This document shows, piece by piece, positions 1 to 11,300 of a stretch of DNA of 30,549 bases. Position 1 is the stretch's first letter, and every line of letters begins with the position of its first letter. The DNA is from Apostichopus californicus (lineage: Eukaryota > Echinodermata > Holothuroidea > Aspidochirotida > Stichopodidae). A model generated the notes under the pieces. That model was not told the origin of the DNA. It ran no database searches and saw only the letters and a list, made by a program, of their open reading frames with translations. The position numbers were made by a program, and so were the translations under genes. Location: assembly GCA_020650975.1 (NCBI GenBank), contig JAIPMN010025617.1, positions 1-30,549 of the forward strand. The letters are read 5' to 3'.

Positions 1-927
1 TCATTTATCTTATTATTTTATGATATATATATTTATATATATATACAATAAACTAGATATATGATGAGGTGTACATTGAAAGTTGTGCTATTTGCTACTC
101 TTAATTGTTCTTGTATCGCGCTGAAAAAAATGGGAGAGTGGAGGGTGTGCACCCCACGCCTCCTGGATCTGCGCATGCTCATTTGTTTCTTCGAAAAGTG
201 TTTCCATTCTATAGATTGGACGCGTCGTATAGAAAATTGTGAGTCAACCGCATACATACAGAGAAAACATATTTTGAACGGATGAGGTTTTTGCATTTCA
301 CTTCTTGTTCAATACTTGAATCAGAGTGCTTTGTTATGATGTTAAGATTCTTATTGTATTCTCCAGAAAATACAATATTTGCTCAAAACGAGTGGTATTT
401 CTAATATGAAAATACTCTCCAGCTCGGAGCACAATTTTGTTTTTACTGTACTTTTAATTTTATTTCTTATATTTTTGAAAAGGAAAGATAGCGAGGCCTT
501 TGTAGACAAATGAGAATGGTAATAATATAAAATATATTGTATAGTGATTTACATAAAATAATATCTCAAGACTTTTACCAGAAAAAAAGTGAAAAACATT
601 TGTGAAATAGTCAAAACATACAAAACAATTTATGAAACTAAGATAAAAATGAAACAAAGAATTATACGTAAAAAGTTATTCTTATAAATACCATTTACCA
701 TCATTTTTTAACCATATCCACTCATCTTTGATATTATGATCATAAAAATAATATGTTGAACTGTGCACACTTGTTAGTCCATTATCGAAGCGTTTAAGTA
801 AATGGGGGTAACATTGAGTCATGTTATATTAATGTAGCTGTGACAAATCATGGAATGATGTTATTTTATTTTGTGTGCACAATAGTTATTCTGTCTTACC
901 TATATATCTGTCAACATATAGGTAAGG
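1..927. other. Intergenic, AT-rich, no gene seen
   Basis: TA-repeat sequence at 20-60. The block 100-250 resembles the end of a dispersed G/C-containing repeat ('caccccacgcctcctggatc'). Open frames here are short and overlap on both strands with no family similarity. A hairpin occupies 895-926. Confidence 0.7.
895..926. repeat. Perfect 11-bp stem hairpin at the left edge of the minisatellite
   Basis: CTTACCTATAT, a 10-nt spacer, then ATATAGGTAAG. The first minisatellite unit starts within three bases of the right arm. Confidence 0.7.
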
Positions 928-2555
928 TGATAACAGAGTATAGCTGGTTACTAAACCATTGATAACAGAGTATAGCTGGTTACTAAACCATTGATAAAAG
1001 AGTATAGCTGGCTACTCGACCATTGATAACAGAGTAAAGCTGGTTTTTTGACCATTGATAACAGAGTATAGCATTGATAACAGAGTATAACTGGTGACTT
1101 GACCATTGCTAACAGAGTATAGCTGGTTACATGACCATTGATAACAGAGTATCGCTGGTTACTTGACCATTGATAACAGAGTATAGCTGGTTACTTGACC
1201 TTTGATAATAGAGTATAGCTGGTTATTTGACCATTGATAACAGAGTATAGCTGGTTACTTGACCATTGATAACAGAGTATAGCTGATTACTTAACCATTG
1301 ATAACAGAGTATAGCTGGTTACTTGACCATTGATAACAGAGTGAAGCTTATTACTTGACCATTGATTACAGAGTATAGCTGGTTACTTGACCATTGATAA
1401 CAGAGTATAGCTAGTTTCTTGACAATTGATAACAGAGTATAGCTGGTTACTTGACCATTGATAACAGAGTATAGCTGGTTACTTGACCATTGATAACAGA
1501 GTACAGCTGGTTACTTGACCATTGATAACAGAGTATAGCTGGTTACTTGACCATTGATAACAGAGTATAGCTGGTTACTTAACCATTGATAACAGAGTAT
1601 AGCTGGTTATTTGACCATTGATAACAGAGTATAGCTTGTTACTTGACCATTGATAACAGAGTATATAGCTGGTTACTTGACCATTGATAACAGAGTATAG
1701 CTGGTTATTTGACCATTGATAACAGAGTATAGCTGGTTACTTAACCATTGATAACAGAGTATAGCTGGTTATTTGACCATTGATAACAGAGTATAGCTGG
1801 TTACTTAACCATTGATAACAGAGTATAGCTGGTTACTTGACCATTGATAACAGAGTATAGCTGGTTACATGACCATTGATAACAGAGTATATAGCTGGTT
1901 ACTTGACCATTGATAACAGAGTATAGCTGGTTTGACCATTGATTACAGAGTATAGCTGGTTACTTGACCATTGATAACAGAGTATAGCTGGTTTCTTGAC
2001 CATTGATAACAGAGTATAGCTGGTTTCTTGACCATTGATAACAGAGTATAGCTGGTTACTTGACCATTGATAACAGAGTATCGCTGGTTACTTGACCATT
2101 GATAACAGAGTATAGCTGGTTTCTTGACCATTGATAACAGAGTATAGCTGGTTACATGACCATTGATAACAGAGTATATAGCTGGTTACTTGACCATTGA
2201 TAACAGAGTATAGCTGGTTTGACCATTGATTACAGAGTATAGCTGGTTACTTGACCATTGATAACAGAGTATCGCTGGTTACTTGACCATTGATAACAGA
2301 GTATAGCTGGTTTCTTGACCATTGATAACAGAGTATCGCTGGTTACTTGACCATTGATAACAGAGTATAGCTGGTTACTTGACCATTGATAACAGAGTAT
2401 AGCTGGTTATTTGACCATTGATAACAGAGTATAGCTGGTTACTTGACCATTGATAACAGAGTATAGCTGGTTACTTAACCATTGATAACAGAGTATAGCT
2501 GGTGACTTAACCATTGATAACAGAGTGTAGCTGGTTACTTGACCATCGATAACAG
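928..2555. repeat. 32-bp minisatellite, about 51 copies
   Basis: The unit includes GATAACAGAGTATAGCTGG and TTACTTGACCATT. Units are highly similar. Variants include +2 bp (gtatatagc), -3 bp (ctggtttgacc), 'ttacttaacc' against 'ttatttgacc', and 'gattacag'. The period is not a multiple of three. Open frames inside it are repeat artefacts. Confidence 0.97.
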
Positions 2556-2618
2556 CACGTCACCAACATTCCACTGACAATCTGTTTCATGTTTTAGAAG
2601 GTAAGCTGTATAATACTT

Positions 2619-2890
2619 CTGTTGTCCCGTTTCTTATAAACAGAGTAGGCTATAGCCGACTATTGTGTGTGTGTTGGTATTTGCATTAAACCTAACGTAT
2701 CATTTTATTCGACATTTTAATATTTTCGTTTCCACCTAAGAGGTTTAAACATGACCGTCAATAACATCACCTGTTTATGGCATTAAAAACTGTTGTCCCG
2801 TTTCTTATTCACAGAGTAGACTATATCCGACTATTGAATGTGTTAGTATTTGCATGAAAACTAACGTATATTTTTATTCGACATTTTAAT
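2619..2890. repeat. Two-copy tandem duplication, 171-bp offset
   Basis: The segment starting CTGTTGTCCCGTTTCTTAT at 2619 recurs at 2790. Both copies continue with cagagtag..ctata..ccgactattg and end in tattcgacattttaat. The second copy runs into a G16 tract at 2894-2909. Confidence 0.85.
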
Positions 2891-3448
2891 CAAGGGGGGG
2901 GGGGGGGGGAGGGAAACAGTAGGTTTGGTGCTCCTTTTAATAAATACAGAGTGCCTTTTTTGGGCCACTTTTGAAATTAACAGTTCTCCTTTGTTGTGCT
3001 AAAAATGTGTTCTTTTGTCGAAACAAGATATATTTAAAGTATTCCTTTTGTTGAAGAGGTAAACATTCAATTACTGTTATTATTGGTACGGAAAATGTTG
3101 GAGTAACTTGTATTCTTTTGCCCCTCAAATCAAAGCCACGTTTCCGACTGTGTCTCAAATGGGAAGGGTCACCTCCCTAAGACCGCTCTCCGGGACGACA
3201 TTATAACATCTTAGCTCTCTAGCGCAAAAGTGGTTGTTGCTTCCCTGACCACGAGGGTGTTAGGATATCATTTTACATATGTATAATTCCATACAACTTC
3301 AACAGTGTGTCAAAATAGAATTAAACTTAGTTCGTTAATATAAAATTTGTTTGTGTGAATGCTAAGACTGAACTTAAAATTTAAGCCCAAATTAAGCCCA
3401 GCTTGCACCAGTTTTTCTACCCCGATAGTCAAACCTAAGCATGGGCTT
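2891..3448. other. Intergenic, no gene seen
   Basis: Starts with G16 (2894-2909). Around 3379-3445 the sequence 'tttaagccca' occurs with its inverse 'tgggcttaaa', suggesting a tiny foldback. No convincing coding frame. Confidence 0.6.
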
Positions 3449-3802
3449 AAAGGTCTGCTGCAACTTTACAGCACGCTATCACGGAAAAGTTTCTTGAGAT
3501 TACGTAAACGGTCTACCTTGGTCGTAAAATGACCTCTTTTCACCAATTAGTCTGCAACGCCTGCCACATATTTTTTGTATAAGGGTCTTTAGTTGTGTCA
3601 ACGATGTATGATTAACGACACTGTAGACATGAACATATTTCCACACAGTGGTTACACAAAGAGCCTAAGTGTGTTAAAAAGCTATGCAGGCTAATTGTAG
3701 AGTCTGAGGTTGATTTACAACCGTGGCAGGTCGATTACGTAATCGCAAAACTTTCCTAGCTATAGCGTGCTATAATTGGAGCCAATAAAGCCGATCTTTA
3801 AT
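3449..3802. repeat. Long imperfect inverted repeat (foldback / MITE-like element)
   Basis: The left arm, from about 3470, matches the reverse complement of the right arm ending at about 3772 over more than 100 bp with small indels. Shared blocks include gcacgctat, aaagttt, gattacgtaa, gtaaa followed by acctc, and caattag.ctgca. The arms become weaker towards 3449 and 3802 and leave a loop around 3605-3645. No open frame for a transposase. Confidence 0.78.
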
Positions 3803-5870
3803 ACGTATATGCAGTTAAGGTATTTGTTTTTTACTATTTATTTGTGAGTAACGCCACCTATTATTTTTATTCAAACCTAAAGGTACAAATTTAATATTGA
3901 TATAAAGACAAATGTTATCAGTACACGGTGTATTTCTTGTCACTTATATTTGTTTACGAAATGAACCTTTCATTAAACAGCTGAGGTAAATCAGCCAAAA
4001 CGACTGGGCTATTGTGTCAAACACACAGGTAAGGTCAGTTTCTTTGAAGTGAAAACTTACAGTAAGAGTTTTATGGCCTCAAATGACATGTTGTGCGGCG
4101 CACTTCAAGTTTGTCAATGACAAATTGCGTTGATTGTTATTAAAGGGTACTATGTTGGTTAATGTGAAGGCAAAAGAACATGTTTTGCGCGAGTTATTAG
4201 AATTGATCAAAAACAGAACAATGGATTAACATTGAGGCCAGCACTGGGGAGCCGACGTCGTCATCAACCAATAGCATTCCAAAGTCATATATATTTAAAT
4301 CATGGCGAGTATCTTAATAACGGGAAAAGCTACACTGAAATGTATCTTTTTTCTTGGACTATGACGTAATGAGTAAAACTCTGCCTGAATGATATTCGCT
4401 TTTGCGTTTAAGTTGCATTACTCGTATGTGTTAGAATCTGTGACAGCTTCTACTCGATCAGTCGGTAAAAGAACGAAAACAAATCGATTTGTTTACTAAA
4501 TAGCTAATTGCACCAATAGGAATGAACTATCAGTATCAGGCATATAGTTAAGGTCATTTACTTCTAAATGGAAAATTTAACCCTTCAATAAATTTGTATT
4601 TGAAGTAATTTGTAAATGAAGGGGTATGGTGGGAGGGGGGGGGGGGTAGGGGTAGGGGTGTTGTACCGAGGGTGGCGGGATGTGGTGGATAGGGCCTATC
4701 ATGAAAACCGGCAACCAACGGTTGCGGTGTCATACTAGGAATAAGGAGATGCATGGAGTTTGCATATATATAATTTATCGTACCGTTCTCGAGCTGTGCG
4801 AGGTGATTCGGTACATCCCACTTATCGGAACTATACATTGTAAGCCCCTCTTATCCCCTACCCACCCACACACTCATCCTTGCTCCTTTCAAAACTCAGT
4901 AGCCAAGTCACTTGATTTGCAGACTATGATATTAGGCTTATGAGAACTTCACATGGACTTTTAGTGAGTATTGATTCCAAGTTGGTCTGACTCCTTAAAG
5001 TTGTTTGGATTACAACGTTGACAAGAAACAAAATCAAATGGTTTGTTCAACCATTTGTCTTGTATACATTTAAAAAAAGAAAGATCTTAATTGTTATAAA
5101 TACACAATGACATTGACCTTGTCTGATGATATCTCTCTTTACATGAACATAGGCCCTATCACTCTATTAAAATTACTACTATTAGAAGTAAACCTTCTTT
5201 GATCATGAATATATAAATGAAGAATAAGAGTAAACAATGGAACAGTCACAAAGAAAGAACAATGAACCCGTGCAGTCACTATAGAAGTGTTAACCTTGAA
5301 ACACAGATTCACCACCATTGTACTTTATAGAGAGTTAAAATTTAAACTTTATGCCTCTGACTAATATCTTTTCCTTTCCTTTTCTATAATGGGTTTTGTA
5401 CAGAAGAGGCAGTGGGTGCCACATATTTAGTATACGGCCAACTTTCTCCACATGTTTTCACATCATTTTGCAAGAAACTTATCAAACGTCAACAATTACG
5501 AAAATGAAAATAAAATCAGCAGACATTGTTTATTTCCATCACGCTTCCTTTCCTGATTTCAACAACTTCCCTTATTTCACGGTTATAATTTTAGCCACAC
5601 GTATAACTCTGTCCAGTATGCAGTTAGCTGCCACGTCTATTATAAACGATAGTGATGGGTCATGCGGATTTAACGTTCAGTTTTAACACACGTTTGGTTG
5701 CACGAAACATATATATAATATGAACGTTATACATAAGGGCTCTCCGGCGCGATCAAGGTGAAGTTTAATTTAAAACGAACGTGCCCACACGACAGGTCAG
5801 TGCGTATATACAATCCATATATGCAGGCATGCTGGTTGATGACTAGTGCAATGACAGCTGCAGAGTGTAG
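3803..5870. other. Intergenic, no gene seen
   Basis: Unique AT-rich sequence, a G-rich stretch (4620-4680, G12 at 4635-4646), and a short 9-bp stem hairpin at 5035-5057 (CAAATGGTT / AACCATTTG). Open frames at 4554-4943 and 5396-5686 lack family similarity. Confidence 0.6.
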
Positions 5871-5985
5871 ACCACACTACACCAAAGATAGTTCACCTTC
5901 GGAAAGAGCGTCACTCTCGTCAAAAATGTATCACGATCACGTGACTCATGGGGAATCGCGCCCGCTTTCGGTTAGTAGGTAATAA
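5871..5985 (+). repeat. Dispersed element, copy 1 (inverted partner at 8083-8203)
   Basis: Matches the reverse complement of 8083-8203 at both ends. Shared blocks include CACCTTCGGAAAGA, GCGTCACTCT, CATGGGGAAT, GCGCCC and TCGGTTAGTAGGTAA / TCGGTTGGTAGGTAA. The middle is diverged. The identity of the element is unknown. Confidence 0.75.
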
Positions 5986-8082
5986 CTTATTCTCCACGCT
6001 ATCTACTGTAGCAACGAGAACATGACCAGTGTGAAAGTATCGTGTTCAGCAATTAATTGCAATAATTCAGGAAGAATTCGTGTTATCGATTCCCAAAAAA
6101 TACACAGAGGTAATTCGGTAAATGGAAATATTGTAATCATGTATAAACGTAGTTAATTCAAAAAAAGAAATGAGACGTTAGAGGGTAGGTCTATCTTAGG
6201 CCTACACCTATGCAGCTAAACCTGCTAAACCTAAGTAATATTGAAGAAAAGGTCACATAATCTAGCCTATCTATATCCAAGGACATACGACTAGGAAAAG
6301 GTGACCTATATGGCCTGATTATCCTATTGCCCAAGGCTGGAATCCTCTTGACTTAAGCCTATATAGGCTAGGGGCTTAATCTTTGTAATTAGGTGGTGCA
6401 TGGAATTAGATGGATGAAGTGACATGCCTTGGCTTGCACTGATCGGAGACAAACGCTGCAAATTATTAAATCTCTCGAATATTATACACCCAACAGTCTC
6501 AAAATGAAATACAGCCACGAAGTATTTCTAACCTGTTAAAAAATGGCAAAATTAAAAGGCTGCGAATGATGACGTGTGTAAGTTAAAGGTAGTCTGTATG
6601 TATTGGCCCCAAATTATATCATGCTTTAATTGCTAGAAGTATTCAGAAAGTACTTTTCTGGAGGTCGTTGCTCTCCTAATTGTTCTCTGACATTATAAAT
6701 GAACACACGGATTGAATGTCCCAGGGAAGTTAATTTCCTCCAGGGTGGTAATAAAAACAGTTTAAGAGTTGTAACCACGATTGATCATATTTAAAAATCT
6801 AGCATATTTTGGGCCAATTCAGCATACTTTCAACAGCTAAATTGAAGGATGTATAGGCTAGCTATAGGAAAATGAACATTGCATTAACACTGATAAATAT
6901 TTAGCGTACTGAAGATCGAAAACTACAATGTGCATATCATGTGCTGTCGCAGGATCTGACACCAATGCTGTTAGTTCCAGTTCCAAAAAACTCTTTTTTT
7001 TTACAGCTCTGCATGGTCTAGGCTCTTTTATGTCTAGGTATGCACTGTGGGTCCAGTTTTAAAGACGTGCAGACCTCCAGGCTTCAACAGCCGAATATCT
7101 GGACAGAACGCTCCGCATTTGTAGAAGTCACTTTGAAGACTCGCAAATTTCTTGAAGCATGTGGGCTAAATATATACATAATTATGTTACATATACAGGA
7201 ATGTATAATTCGTGAAAATTGTATCCAGCAACTAATATATGTAAACATTCAGCTTAAGTACCCTTTTTCTTAACATGAAAAGGGAATTTATTGTATTGCT
7301 GGTGAAGATCTTCACTGTTTCAGTTTTTTGTTGTTTTTTTGTTGATGAAACATTCAGTCAACTGAAATATTGAATCCCCTTTTCCATTCTAACTTAAATA
7401 ATAAATCTACAAGCAACAGATCAACCTTATCTGAATACCCAGCAGTTAATTCCGGATATATCAAGTGTTTCATTACTGAATTGCTTGATATTATTTTTAC
7501 ATAAATAAAAAGAAGATATGTACTGTGTTTAATCATATTTTTATATTTATTTCTGAAACTACAACCTGAAGGAAGAAGTTAGTAGACATCCTAAAACACT
7601 TTTTGTGGATACATTTTCTTATTGCAGACTGAAGGCAATGGCTGACGAACGACAATAATTAACAGGCTGGAATGTGTGCTATCATAACGGACAATAAACT
7701 AATACTTTCTGCTGGATAATGAGTGATTCGTGACAATTGCTGTGATAAATAAATCTGTTGAAACCAGAATATATGTGGATTTTTTGTTTGCTTTTTTTTT
7801 TGGTAATTTCAGTTTCACATCCTATCAAAAGTGAGAATAATGCAATTTCTGCTCAACCTTGACAAACATCATTACTTTTAAATTCATATCTTCATGACTG
7901 CCTCCGAACACAAAGAATAAAAAACTTCCATTATTTATCGGAGCAAGAATTACCCGAGACAGTTCTCTCATAATGACAATACCAGCACCGTTGGAAATAG
8001 GAGATACGGAGTGATTGGAATCAATGATTTCATGACTCTACCGATCAACACACATAGCTTTACACTGTCTCTTCAAGTCAGT
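5986..8082. other. Intergenic, no gene seen
   Basis: AT-rich, with several 'taggcctata'-type motifs around 6190-6370. Short overlapping open frames only. Confidence 0.6.
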
Positions 8083-8203
8083 TTACCTACCAACCGAGTG
8101 TGGGCGCTATTCCCCATGTATCACGTTTAAGCCTTACATCCAAACACAGTAAATCAACAGAGTGACGCATCTTTCCGAAGGTGGATTATCTTTGACTACA
8201 CGC
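8083..8203 (-). repeat. Dispersed element, copy 2, about 80 bp upstream of the transporter ATG
   Basis: Inverted partner of 5871-5985. It ends 79 bp before the start codon, so it overlaps or adjoins the likely 5' UTR or proximal promoter of the transporter. Confidence 0.75.
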
Positions 8204-8281
8204 AAATAATTTTAGTGTGACCTAAATATAGTGTTTGTCTATCAAATGTATTCCCTGACAATCAGTGCGACTTAACCAAAT

Positions 8282-8369
8282 ATGACGGCTAACGTACCGG
8301 CGGCTCCTGATGGTGGCTGGGGATGGATAGCCCTCGCAGCCTCGGTATCTAATGAAATTTTACTCGCAG
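8282..8369 (+). CDS. Transporter coding exon 1 (start codon, MCT signature, TM1 start)
   Basis: Encodes residues 1-29 plus one base of codon 30. It holds the diagnostic D-G-G-W-G-W motif at residues 10-15 and the first half of TM1. The donor is gtaagaac at 8370. The reading frame stays open beyond the donor to about 8566, but that extension has no family similarity and is intron. Non-coding upstream exons may exist; I cannot see them. Confidence 0.92.
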
Positions 8370-11300
8370 GTAAGAACGTTTTGCACGATACAACTTACAA
8401 AAGCTTGAATGTGTTTACGTACTGTAACGTTAGACTATACTTAGTACTAAGACCGTCCGATGTTTGCAGGTTTCCAACATTTAATATTACTATAGGCCGA
8501 TCGTTAGCGGATTCAGTGGTTGCTGAACGCCACGTTATTGTAATATTCAATATTTACTTAAAAACATAAAACCAAATGCAACATGCGATTTCATAGCCTA
8601 TTGTATCTGAATGAGTGCAAATACTGCAGAATGCTTTCATCAGGTTGACAGCAGCATATTACAGTTCACACGAATTGCATGTTTAGGCTATAGTGATAAA
8701 TCCCGCGGAAACCACACAATTCTTTACGTTATAGTTGTCTGATATGTCCTTTCGAGTTGAGGACAAAAGTAGCTTGGTTGTATGTGCATCGGGAAAGAGA
8801 AAGAGAAATAGAAAGTGGAGACTAAAAATTAAAATCTAATTTGTATACATAAGCTGTGTATTTTGGGTCACATGCCTACTGAAGTTAATATCCTCAGACA
8901 GCAGGGTGAACAGTTCAACCATTCTATTCTAATTTTTGTTTTGGTGAACCGAAGGTAATGAACGCGAAGGCTACACAACCGAAAATCTATCCGATAGCAA
9001 ACCATGTCTATCCTTTAATGGAAACCAGTATTGCCTAATTTGCATTTGACATATTATGCATATTAATTAATTTCGTAACTGTGTTCCAAAACTGTGCATT
9101 AATCAAAAAGAAATAAATATAAGTCTTTCAAAACTAGACTATAGAAGGCCTGTTAGGAGAAAATGTCCAAACTGAATCAGACCTATAGGCCTACAGCTAG
9201 TGCAGTGTTTGAGGGATTGTAAGGTGAGGGGGAGGGGGATGGGGGGGGGGTCTGGCCCCGCGAAGTCGCGATTAAAGATAACTCTCATGTAGGGAGGGTC
9301 TGAGGGAGTCTCTCCCAAATGAAAGTTTAAACGTAAACTGGTGCATTTTGAAGAATATTCAAGCGATAAATTATTTCTACATGCAAAGTTGTGCTATGAT
9401 GCATTTTATAAACAATGTGTTGGGGTGAGGGGTTTATGTGTCTACAATCCCCCATATCCGCGCTTTTGAATGGTGCGTTTTAATTTAAGACGGTTCATAT
9501 TAAATTACGTGTTGACAAAAGAAGCTATCATGGAAATTAAATATTAATATAGTCCACGATAGTGACCAGCTTAACAATTTGAACATGAACGTAGTATAAC
9601 AGCCTGGAGAAAGTTAGACACATTAGCAGCTCAAAGTCGTCCCCCGATATCTCCAGTATTTGTGTTATTAATTTATTTGAATTAACTTAGAAGACATATG
9701 AAACAAATTAAACAAAATGATTAACGTGACAGTGTAAAATTTTGGGTTAAATCGCTCCATCTTGACCTTGTCATCGGTATACCATCATCAACATAACTAC
9801 TGCATATGCATGTTTAGCCACGTACAGTGCATGTATGTACTTTAGATCCTCCTGCAAGCAGGAACTCGCGAAGAAGCCTCATTGGCTTATCAAAGCCGCA
9901 AGCTGACCGAAGTCAGTCTCTTACGTTCATATTTAACGTAATCGTAATCGCTTAGATACAATATGATGTAATCGCTTAGATACAATATACCATTAAATTT
10001 ATATTAGTTTTTTTAAGCATGATGAATTCAAGTGTTTTGTTTACTCGACGCCACAAGAGCGCTAACCAATGACCTCCTCTAAAGCTACTTGGCCATAATT
10101 CCACTGTTATTATCACTTGAAAATGTCCAGAAGTCTCTTGCAAGTAATGTGGTACAAACACAAGCCTATTATTTACGATCATGAAACAGCATACGTGGAT
10201 TAAATCGAATATATACACGATCTTGGTTAGAGAGAAAACGTTGTCATTTTATATGTAGATATATATATAGCTATATATATTTATTCAGCCAATCATATAA
10301 AAATACAATTGAAATTGGTTGATACAAGAGCTCAAAACATTAAAAATTGTAAACAACATATAAGACGTAAAATAATATACATAGATTTGAAAACGTTCCT
10401 ATAAAATGTACAAATATATACAAATGTACTCACAATATAAAGATGAACAAAAATATAAAATGTACCTACAAAAATAAATAAAAAGCGTACAAAAATGTAT
10501 AAATGCCCTCATATCCAATATAAAGTCTACAAAGAATGTAATTGTACATAATTGTACATAAGGTTTACATAAAATGTGTATCATGCATCTATTTCATTTA
10601 AAATTACTTCTACATTGATCTTAATATCACACTTTCAATTAATTTTCCTTAACTGGTCGGCGACAAGATCATATCCGAGAATATGCGTGTAAGCCGCTCC
10701 TTTCGTTTCAAATATGGGGCTTTACCATGGGTCAAAGGTCGTCAACATCTGTCTGATGAGCGTTTCCGTGAATTACACCGTGTCCTAAGTGTACCAGCTT
10801 AAGTAGTTACTTCTCCGAGTGTTTTGTTTATGCATCCACTAGCAATTTTTGAAGGAGCAAAGTCCTCCTCAATTCATGAAAATAAACCATGCAGTCAACA
10901 TTAATATGCAAATCAACATACAAATATTTTAAAGGCATTGAAGACTCGCCCCAAACCGCGTGCGGCCATCTGAAAAAGTAAACTTTCCGTTGCTTGCAAG
11001 TGACGTTTTGTTCGTGTCGCTACAAAATGCAGACAGTACAGTAATGAAACGTGATACCTTGTTATCTTTAGCTGGACCTGAGATGTCCATTGCTGTATTG
11101 TTTGTATACAGTGCTGTGGGTATTGACCGCAGCTGTATGTACTGACTATACACTAGTGTCTAATTACCGATGGTAGCAAGATGTGTGTTTATTTTCTGTG
11201 ATCGATGGTGGTGTCTAACACTTCTGTTACACCTCATTCGAAACTAGGTCAGATTACCGGCATTAGACGTTTCTTTTTGCGCAAGTCTTCACACCCGAAG

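Noticed and set aside
1943..2131. Minus-strand frame with a 32-residue repeat
   Set aside because: A by-product of the 32-bp minisatellite, which repeats its frame every three units. Variants of +2 and -3 bp break it.
928..2555. CRISPR-like array
   Set aside because: Units are contiguous 32-bp repeats with no unique spacers, and the context is eukaryotic.
8370..8569. Extension of the first transporter exon frame beyond the donor
   Set aside because: A strong GTAAGAAC donor and loss of family similarity exactly at 8370; the joined exon 2 restores it.
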